64,000 bases of DNA from positions 2,271,470 to 2,335,469 of the forward strand of contig NZ_BCNW01000001.1 in NCBI RefSeq assembly GCF_001571385.1, in the 5' to 3' direction. Below the pieces are notes generated by a model, which had not been told where the DNA came from, did not search any database, and saw only the letters and a list, made by a program, of their open reading frames with translations. Below are positions 1-7,400 of the stretch, one piece after another; the first letter of the stretch is position 1; every line of letters begins with the position of its first letter. A program made the translations under genes and the position numbers. The DNA comes from Methanofollis ethanolicus. Its GTDB lineage: Archaea > Halobacteriota > Methanomicrobia > Methanomicrobiales > Methanofollaceae.

Positions 1-2
1 TC

Positions 3-71
3 GAACCCGGCAGCCTGCCCCGCTTTGAGGGGAAGGCCCGCCATGTTGTGGACAGGAGAAGTGATATCTGA
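3..71 (+). CDS. C-terminal end of a phenylacetate-CoA ligase paralogue (partial)
   Basis: Only the last 22 codons are inside the window, ending at TGA 69-71. The tail reads GSLPRFEGKARHVVDRRSDI, nearly the same as the end of the next gene (GTLPRFEGKAKRVIDRRVY). This is therefore the C-terminus of a second AMP-forming aryl-acid CoA ligase of the PaaK type. Its stop overlaps the ATG of the downstream paralogue (TGATG), so the two are translationally coupled. The rest of the gene lies outside the window. Confidence 0.8.
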   Translation, partial: EPGSLPRFEGKARHVVDRRSDI

Positions 72-1375
72 TGATGATGTGGGACCCCCGCGTTGAAGAG
101 ATGCCGGTCGAGGACGTGAAAAAACTCCAGTACCGACTGCTGAAGACGCTCGTCTACCGGCTGTACAGTTTTTCCGACTTCTATCACACGCGGATGCGGG
201 AGGCCGGCGTCCACCCCGACGACGTCAGGACGCTCGGCGACATCACGAAACTCCCCTTCATGCACAAGAGCGACCTGCGGGACAACTACCCGAACCGGAT
301 CTTCACCGCCCCGCAGGAGGAGATCGCCCGTTACCATGTCTCGTCCGGGACGACCGGCAAGCCCACGGTCGTCGGCTACACCGCAAACGACCTTGAACTC
401 TGGACCACTTCCCTCGCCCGCGCCCTCACCTCCTGCGGCGTCGGCAGGGGCGACGTCTTCCAGGTGAGTTACGGCTACGGCCTCTTCACCGGCGGCCTCG
501 GCCTCCACTACGGCGTCGAAAGGGTGGGGGCGACGGTGCTCCCGACGAGCACGGGCAACACCGAGCGGCAGATCGAACTGATGCAGGACCTCCACGTGAC
601 GGCGATCGCCTGCACCCCGTCGTATCTCATGCACCTCGGCGAGACCGCCGGGAAGATGGGGATCTCGATCGCAAACGATACCGACCTCCGTCTCGCCGTC
701 CTCGGGGCCGAACCCTGGTCCGAGCAGATGAGAAAGAAGATCCAGGAGAACCTCGGGATCAAAGCCTACGACATCTACGGGACGAGCGAACTCTCGGGTC
801 CGATGTTCACCGAGTGCGCCGAACAGAACGGCATCCATATCTGGGGGGACATCGCATACCCCGAGATCATCGACCCGGAGACCGGCGAGCAACTCCCGCC
901 CGGGGAGAAGGGCGAACTGGTGATGACCATCCTGAAAAAGGAGGCTCTGCCAATGATCCGGTACCGCCTGGGGGACATTACGTCCCTCGACGACTCGGTC
1001 TGTGCCTGCGGCCGGACGTCGCCGCGGATCACGCGTATCCGGGGCCGCGTCGACGATATGCTCATCGTGCGCGGGATCAATGTCTTCCCGTCGCAGGTCG
1101 AGCACACTCTCATGGGCATCCCCGAGGTGGACGGGTCGGCCTTCCAGATCGAGGTGGACCGCCGCGGCGCGCTGGACTCCATGCTCGTGCGGGTGGAGAT
1201 GAGCAAGGAGGCCTTCTCCGACAAGATCAACGAGTTGATGAAGGTGCGGGCGAAGGTCGTCCACCAGTTGAAGAGTTCCCTCAATGTGGCTGCCGACGTC
1301 GAACTCGTGGCGCCGGGAACGCTCCCCCGCTTCGAGGGGAAGGCAAAGAGAGTGATTGACCGGAGAGTGTACTGA
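71..1375 (+). CDS. paaK: phenylacetate-CoA ligase (AMP-forming)
   Basis: 434 residues, usual length for PaaK. The family activates phenylacetate or related aryl acids (indoleacetate in some archaea) to CoA thioesters through an acyl-adenylate in the cytoplasm. Visible landmarks are the P-loop-like YHVSSGTTGKPTVVGYT near residue 90, AYDIYGTSELSGP near 235 (AMP-binding), YRLGDIT near 300, and the C-terminal lid starting at RGRVDDMLIVRGINVFPSQVE. Three ATGs in a row open the frame; the first overlaps the upstream stop (TGATG). It is followed after 2 nt by an ACT-domain gene. In methanogens such ligases accompany reductive synthesis of aromatic amino acids from aryl acids through indolepyruvate ferredoxin oxidoreductase; iorAB is not in view, so the pathway is inference. 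Confidence 0.92.
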   Translation: MMMWDPRVEEMPVEDVKKLQYRLLKTLVYRLYSFSDFYHTRMREAGVHPDDVRTLGDITKLPFMHKSDLRDNYPNRIFTAPQEEIARYHVSSGTTGKPTVVGYTANDLELWTTSLARALTSCGVGRGDVFQVSYGYGLFTGGLGLHYGVERVGATVLPTSTGNTERQIELMQDLHVTAIACTPSYLMHLGETAGKMGISIANDTDLRLAVLGAEPWSEQMRKKIQENLGIKAYDIYGTSELSGPMFTECAEQNGIHIWGDIAYPEIIDPETGEQLPPGEKGELVMTILKKEALPMIRYRLGDITSLDDSVCACGRTSPRITRIRGRVDDMLIVRGINVFPSQVEHTLMGIPEVDGSAFQIEVDRRGALDSMLVRVEMSKEAFSDKINELMKVRAKVVHQLKSSLNVAADVELVAPGTLPRFEGKAKRVIDRRVY

Positions 1376-1377
1376 AG

Positions 1378-1812
1378 ATGGCTGAGAAGAAGTATATCAT
1401 CAAGCAGGTCTCGATCTTTTCGGAGAACAAGCCCGGTCGCCTTGCGGCGATCGCCCGCGCCCTCGAAGAGGCCGGGATCAATATCCTCGCCTTCTCGATC
1501 GCGGAGGCGAACGGCTTCGGCGTCGTGCGGGCGCTGGTGAACAAGCCGGAGAAGGCCCACGACTGTCTCACGAAACTCGGTTTCATGATCTCCTTCACCG
1601 ATGTCATCGCCGTCGCCATGCGCGACGAGCCCGGCGGGCTCTTTGAGATCGCCCGCATCCTCGGCGACGCCGGGGTCAATATCGAGTACTCGTACGCCTA
1701 CTCGGGCAAGGATGCGGCGGTGCTCATCCTGCGGGTCGACCAGGTCGAGGAAGGGATCGACCGGATCCTGGCCGCGGGCGGGAAACTGCTCAGCGTTGAT
1801 CTTTTCCAGTGA
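1378..1812 (+). CDS. tandem ACT-domain protein
   Basis: 144 residues containing two ACT repeats: the first from about residue 8 (KQVSIFSENKPGRLAAIARA) and the second from about 75 (VAMRDEPGGLFEIARILGDA). ACT domains bind amino acids and usually regulate amino-acid metabolism. The gene starts 2 nt after the PaaK stop, so it is almost certainly co-transcribed and may sense the aromatic amino acid end product. This gene pair is common in methanogens and sulfate reducers. The ligand is not known from the sequence. Confidence 0.88.
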   Translation: MAEKKYIIKQVSIFSENKPGRLAAIARALEEAGINILAFSIAEANGFGVVRALVNKPEKAHDCLTKLGFMISFTDVIAVAMRDEPGGLFEIARILGDAGVNIEYSYAYSGKDAAVLILRVDQVEEGIDRILAAGGKLLSVDLFQ

Positions 1813-1998
1813 CGCCCCGCGGGGGCATGGCCCCTCTCTTTTTGTGCAAACTGAGGGGTTCGATAGGACGAAAATCGAAGATTATCTCGGACCCAAACCG
1901 GCATGGGCGGGAATACAGCGCCCTCCCCTCAGAAACTCTGCTCCGTGTTCCCCCACTGCCCCATTCATCTTATCTGAGGGTACAGTCTATCTGATTTT
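1813..1998 (+). other. intergenic spacer with possible oligo-T terminator
   Basis: 186 nt without a supported gene. A GC-rich inverted stretch (cccgcgggggcatggcccc) followed by CTCTTTTTGTG at about 1840-1850 could end the paaK-ACT transcript. A CTTATCT stretch near 1970 lies about 28 nt before the next ATG and could be a promoter of a leaderless mRNA. Both are weak. Confidence 0.3.
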
Positions 1999-2325
1999 AT
2001 GAGATCGATCGTCTCGGGCGCCGTGTGCTGCCTCCTGGTCTCAGTCGTTCTGCTCGCCGCCGGATGCACCGGTGCGGAAGAACCGGAGAAAGATTGTGTG
2101 AAAGAAGGTGTGACATTCAACGGCACCGTCACCTATGTGGACCTCGAAGGGGGTTTCTGGGGCATCACCGGCGACAATGGAGGGCACTTCTACCCGACGA
2201 ACCTGCCCGGAGAGTGCCAGGTCGAGGGCCTGCACGTGCGCATGACCGCCGTACCCGCCGAAGAGGGGGTGGGCATCCAGATGTGGGGCAAACGCATCAC
2301 GATCACCGAGATCGAGAGGATATAA
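1999..2325 (+). CDS. small exported lipoprotein of unknown function
   Basis: 108 residues. The N-terminus is a signal peptide ending in a lipobox (SVVLLAAGCTG, Cys23), so the mature protein should be lipid-anchored outside the cell. The remaining 85 residues (GVTFNGTVTYVDLEGGFWGI onward) look all-beta and OB-fold-like, a shape common in small secreted methanogen proteins that bind or stabilise partners. It is not in an obvious operon: 186 nt separate it from the ACT gene, and the next gene is convergent. No enzymatic motif is seen. Confidence 0.75.
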   Translation: MRSIVSGAVCCLLVSVVLLAAGCTGAEEPEKDCVKEGVTFNGTVTYVDLEGGFWGITGDNGGHFYPTNLPGECQVEGLHVRMTAVPAEEGVGIQMWGKRITITEIERI

Positions 2326-2388
2326 TAGTATTATCTTCCCTCTTTTGTCGTTCCACGTTCAAGTCTGAGAGCACAAAAAAGAATGAGA

Positions 2389-3444
2389 TCAGTCCCGGCG
2401 GCCCGCCAGCAGGACTGCCGCGCCCGCTCCCGCAAGGGCGGCAAGGGTACCGAAGCCCGGACTCCGTGCAGGCGTGGTCGGGGTCGCGGTCGCCGTGCCG
2501 GTGGTGACCGGTGCGGTGATCGGGACTGTTTCAGACGCCAGGGCCGCGGTCGGCGCTGGGGTGGGCGTCAGGGTCGGGGTGGCAGCAGCGCTATCGACCG
2601 CAGTCGGCACGCTGGCCGCGGCAGCACCGCTTCCCCCACCGCCGCCTCCTGATCCCCCGCCGGATGACGACGGTTTCGATGTCGGAGTCGGCGTGGTGGC
2701 TTTGACCGTGACCGTCACCGCCTCGGACGTTCTGTTCCCTGCCTTCGCGGTGACGGCGGTACTGCCGACACCAACCGCTGTGAAGAGGCCGGTGGACGCG
2801 TTGATCGTGCCGACCGTCGTATTGAAACTCGACCACGTCACCGGGACGGTCATCGCACTGCCATACTGGTCATAGACCTTCGCGGCAAACTGTTGCGTAC
2901 CGCCGGGGAAGAGAGGCGACACCGTCGTCGGCGTGACCGTAAGAGTCGTCACGACTGCGGGATCTCTTTGGGTGACGACCGTGCCGTTCACGACAGAATA
3001 TTTTCTGGAGACATCATCGCCGGGCGTGCCCGGAGAACCATTCTCCGCGATACACCCGACCGTCAGGTTCACGGGAGCGGAGAGGCCCGATTTCATCGGA
3101 GTGCAGTCCACGTAACAGAGCGTCAGGTCGCCGGTAACGCCGGTCGGGTGATAGAAACTGATCCTTGCGGTATTACCAACAGTATTCACCGTCAGCGTCG
3201 CTCCGTCGACGGGGTTCGTCGTGTTCGCAACAATGACGACACTCGACGCGTCCGCGGTGACACTGATATCGCATGCATCGAGTTTGTCCGCACCGATCAC
3301 AGTGACCGGCACAACAGCGGTCTCGCCGACAGGTATGGACCCGGTCGGCGTCTTCACCGTGATTTCAGCGGCACTGGCCGCACCGGCACTGCCCAAGAGG
3401 AGCAAGGCCAGCGCGACCAGCACCATAGATCGTAAGAATCTCAT
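2389..3444 (-). CDS. exported protein with BIG2 domain and PGF-CTERM tail
   Basis: 351 residues. A signal peptide (MRFLRSMVLVALALLLLGSA) is followed by a beta-rich domain to about residue 165, then a bacterial Ig-like BIG2 domain (TVSPLFPGGTQQFAAKVYDQ to VTAKAGNRTSEAVTVTV). A Gly/Ser/Thr/Pro-rich linker leads to the C-terminal signature SPGFGTLAALAGAGAAVLLA with RRD at the end. That tail is the PGF-CTERM sorting signal, processed by archaeosortase in known cases and giving a lipid-linked surface protein. First of a block of four exported proteins on the minus strand. The ligand is unknown. Confidence 0.85.
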   Translation of the reverse strand: MRFLRSMVLVALALLLLGSAGAASAAEITVKTPTGSIPVGETAVVPVTVIGADKLDACDISVTADASSVVIVANTTNPVDGATLTVNTVGNTARISFYHPTGVTGDLTLCYVDCTPMKSGLSAPVNLTVGCIAENGSPGTPGDDVSRKYSVVNGTVVTQRDPAVVTTLTVTPTTVSPLFPGGTQQFAAKVYDQYGSAMTVPVTWSSFNTTVGTINASTGLFTAVGVGSTAVTAKAGNRTSEAVTVTVKATTPTPTSKPSSSGGGSGGGGGGSGAAAASVPTAVDSAAATPTLTPTPAPTAALASETVPITAPVTTGTATATPTTPARSPGFGTLAALAGAGAAVLLAGRRD

Positions 3445-3447
3445 CCT

Positions 3448-4374
3448 TCACCTCTGCTGGAAATGTTCGTCCAGGAGACCGACGGTATATCCGGCCATGT
3501 CACGCACGTCGCCCTCGTCAAGGACGCCGTCGCCGTTCACGTCGCCGTAGAAGACGCCCGTTTCATCGAGGGCCGACAGATGCGCCAGGTGTCGTGCACC
3601 ATCGCGTGCATCCGCGGAGTTCACGACACCGTTGCCGTTCGCATCGCCGATGACCCTCCCGGTAAAGGCCAGGTCGAGTTTTGCGGCGGCACCCGGGTCT
3701 CCCGAGATCGTAACTCTGCCGTCGCCGGCGACACTGACATTCGACCGTGGCACATCGGTCCACGATCCCCCGGCACACTTTCTCACCGCCAGGTCGCCCA
3801 GGAGGACCGACCTCTCGCCGCGGGAGAGAGACGGTGCCCGGATAGTCGCGCCCGGCACAACCTCGTACCTGAGACCCGCGGGGGTCAGTGCGCTCCAGGT
3901 GCCGTCCTTCACCGTGTCGGCCACCATCTTTCTGAAGGAGAGGGTGTCGCAGGTCTCGTGGGCGAAGGCCAGGTTCTGGTAGCCGACGCTGTACTCGGAG
4001 TCGTGCAGCGTCATCCTGACAGATCCGGGTTCATCCGACCGGGTGACATACGCGACCGAGACGAGAGGTTCTTCAGCGGTCGCCGTCAGGGCCTCCGGGA
4101 AGATGAGCGCCACCGAGAGGGTGCCGTCGTGCGCATGGTGGTTCACGTACCCCGCAGAGATGTTCGTCACCCCGGTGATCTCCAGGTAGTCGGGGTCGTA
4201 TGAAAGCCTGAACCCGACTCCTTCGATCGCGTCCAGGTCGGAGGCGGCGATCGTGAACGCCCCCTCGCCGGTCTCGACCATCGATTCCTGTACTGCAATA
4301 TCTGCCGCGCAGGCCACGCCGCAGACCATCGCCAGGACGCAGACCGACAGCAGGCATATCTTCGTCAGTGTCAT
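3448..4374 (-). CDS. exported protein with cohesin-like and type I dockerin domains
   Basis: 308 residues from ATG at 4374; an upstream extension to 4677 is open but overlaps the next gene's C-terminus and lacks a signal peptide, so I reject it. The signal peptide is MTLTKICLLSVCVLAMVCGV. Residues about 25-150 resemble a cohesin or carbohydrate-binding-like fold (GVGFRLSYDPDYLEITGV). The C-terminus is a dockerin with two calcium loops, DANGNGVVNSADA and DVNGDGVLDEGDV. In bacteria such modules assemble cellulosomes; archaeal examples exist but their role is unclear. It ends 3 nt before the start of the BIG2 protein, suggesting one transcript. No PGF-CTERM tail. Confidence 0.8.
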   Translation of the reverse strand: MTLTKICLLSVCVLAMVCGVACAADIAVQESMVETGEGAFTIAASDLDAIEGVGFRLSYDPDYLEITGVTNISAGYVNHHAHDGTLSVALIFPEALTATAEEPLVSVAYVTRSDEPGSVRMTLHDSEYSVGYQNLAFAHETCDTLSFRKMVADTVKDGTWSALTPAGLRYEVVPGATIRAPSLSRGERSVLLGDLAVRKCAGGSWTDVPRSNVSVAGDGRVTISGDPGAAAKLDLAFTGRVIGDANGNGVVNSADARDGARHLAHLSALDETGVFYGDVNGDGVLDEGDVRDMAGYTVGLLDEHFQQR

Positions 4375-4463
4375 GTGCCGTACTCCTCGCACAAAAGAGA
4401 GGGGTCCCTGACAGGGACCCCGGTGCTCGTCATTCTGGTGTGCTGTCATTCTCCCCCACCGGA

Positions 4464-7400
4464 TCAGTCCCTGCGTCCCGAGAGGGCGACTGCAGCAGCC
4501 GCGCCCGCAAGGGCGGCGAGGACGCCGAAGCCCGGACTCTGTGCGGGCGTGGTCGTGGTGGAGGCAACCGGCGCGTCGGTCGTCGGCGCCCCTGTGGGCG
4601 CGACCGTCGGCGTCGGGGTGTCGACCGCCGCCGAACCGCTGCCCGCGGTTACCTCCTTCCCGTACACGATTGCGCATGTGCCTGCCGCGGGGATGTGCGC
4701 CGCGTACGAGGTCATGCCTCCCTCCTCGCCGAGACAGCGGGTGGACTGGACGGTCCAGTTCCCTCCCGCCAGGAAGGCGAGGGCGACATCGTCCTTCGTG
4801 TACCCGGCGCCGGTGCAGGCGGCGGTCGGCACGCAGAAGGTGATGTCGATGCCGTTCTCGACGGAGACGCGTTTGACGGTGACCGCGAAGGCCCGGTAGA
4901 ACGCCTGGGCGGGCCTGACGCCGGCGTCCTCGTCGACGACGACGAGAGCGCCCGCGGCGCCCGAACCCGGGGAAACGTCCCGCACGACGCCCTTGAAGTG
5001 GGCGACGCCGTCGCCGTCACAGACGGCCGCAACAAGGTCGCTCTTCCCGCCGCTCCCTGAGGAAACGACAGAGGGTGTCGACGGAGTGGGCGGTTCGGCC
5101 TTCGGGATGGCACGCACGGCCGTGAAGACGGAGAAGCCCGGCGTCTTCACCTCATAGTGGTGGTAGCCAGCCCTGGTCTTCGTCCAGACAGTCGGCAGCG
5201 CCTCCCATGCCGCGGTGACGGTGTTGTACCGGTACACTCTCATGTTGTACTTCTCGTCCTCCGGGACCGTGCTCGTCGGGATGCAGACGGTCAGCACCGC
5301 ACTGAAATTGAGTTTCTTCGCGTCTTTCAGGTTCTCCGGCGTGATGTCGAGGGAGAGGAACGCATCTTCAGGCCTGCCCATGCCCGCGACAAAGGTCGGG
5401 ACATCCCCGCTCGCCGGGGTCACGACCGTAACATTGAACCTGGCATCTCCGTCGACATCCTGCCGGTCGACACAGATCTCCGGGACGATTGCCGAAACAT
5501 CAGGGGAACCCGACTCGATCGTCGGCCTGACCGGGTTTTGGGGTGAGGGGGGCGTCGAGACCGCGGGCGTGACAGTCACGACTGCGGTGCAGACGACAAA
5601 ATCGGAAGGATACGTCTCCGCATCGACACCGCCGGGGGTCACGGTGAGTCTGATACCGCAGATGCCAGGCCGTGCAAAGGTGACGGTCGTCTCCGGGGTA
5701 TCGCTGGAGGAGAACGTACCGACGTCGCCACCGACAAACTCCCAGAGATAGGTTGCATTTTCCGGTTCCCTCAGGTCGGGGACGTCGGCCCGGAATGTGG
5801 CGCTGGTGGTGACGGTGAAGGCCGCACCGTCTTCGATGTCGTCGATCCCGACCTTCAGGGGCAGACTGGCCACGGTGCCCGCCCAGCGGGCGGTGCCGAT
5901 TGTCTGGCCGTCCCTGTCGGCGACGGTCAGGGTTACATTCGCAGGGCCGAAACGCGTGAAAGTGTGTTCCGCCTCCATCGCAGCAGAGGCGAAGGACAGC
6001 GTCGCGGTGCCGGCGGCATCGGTGAAGGTCCAGGTCCACGCACCGCACCAGTCGAGGCCGGTGCCGGCAGACTCCGCGGCGAAGACCGCGGGCATGCCGA
6101 TGACCACGTCACCGTCCGCAACGCGGAGGGCGGGGTCGAGGACGAGGTCGGTGGTCTGCACGAGGGGATAGTAGTCGCAGGCGCCGGGTGCGGGTTCGTA
6201 GCGGTTTGCCGGGTCCACGCCGAGATACCCGTTGACCGCATGGTTCGTCTCCGAGTATCCGTTCATGCCGCCGGGGGAACCCCACCAGTTGCCGGCGCGG
6301 ACACCGCCGCCGACGATGTTCTCTCCCTCTTCGGGCGTGATGTTCCAGGCATAGGCCGATGCGGCGATGCCGGAGACGTAGGTATCCGTGGAGAAGACAT
6401 TGTCATAGACGGAACCGCTGCCGCCGTCGGCCTCGACCGCACACCCGCCGACGCTGACAACCCTGTTCCCGGTGATCGCTGCGGGACGGACAGACCCGGC
6501 GGGAACGGCAATGCCGACGCCGCACTCTCTGACCGTGTTTCCGGCGATCTCGCCGTCGCCCGAGATGCCGGTGCCGCAGTCCGTAACAGTGTTGCCACGA
6601 GTTAGTTCAAGGGTCTTGACAGTCGAATCGATGCCGACCTCGCAGCCGGTCACAATATTGTCGAGCACGCGGACGGTGGCGCCCGCGATATCGGGGTTGT
6701 TCGTCCCGGGCGTGACGGAGATGCCGGCGTGCCGCATGGCGGTCACGGTATTGCCGGTGACGGTGGTGGTGCCGTCCTTCCCGGTGACTGAGATGCCGTC
6801 TCCCCTGCCGTCCATAACCCTGTTCCCGGCGATCTCGGCGCCGCCGGCACCGTCGGAGAGAGTGTTGGAGTAGTAGATGCTGCTTTTGGTGGCGCCGGAG
6901 ACGATGTTGTTCGTCACGCGGGCATGGTCGTAGGCAATGATGGACTGGTACCCGATGCCGCCGTAGGCGCAGTTCGTCAGGACGTTCCCATCGGCAACGC
7001 CGTTTTTGACATAGATGCCGTACGATTTCGTATTCTTCAGCGTGCAGTCGAGGACGGAGACATCAGTCCCCTCAGTCCCCTCTACCCTGATGCCGATGTA
7101 CCCGCCGTCGATGTAGCAGTTTTTGACGGTAATGTTCCTGTACTCTGTCCGGGCCTTTGTCGAGACGACCGTGCTCCTGGTGTCGGCGGTGAGCAGGACG
7201 TCGCGCCCGTCCATGACAACGTCGTCGCTCTCGATGCTGACGGTGTGGGGCTGGATCCCGAAGTAGTAGTAGCCCGGGGCCGTGATGGTGTACTTACCGC
7301 TGGCATACGTGTACCCGGCCTCTCCGGCCTCGGCCAGTTCCACGCCGCTGACCGGGGGCATGCCAACCCTGCACAGCGGGGCCCTGTCATAGACGCCGTC

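Noticed and set aside
4375-4677. N-terminal extension of the cohesin/dockerin protein
   Set aside because: It overlaps the next gene, is Arg-rich without homology, and a proper signal peptide starts at 4374.
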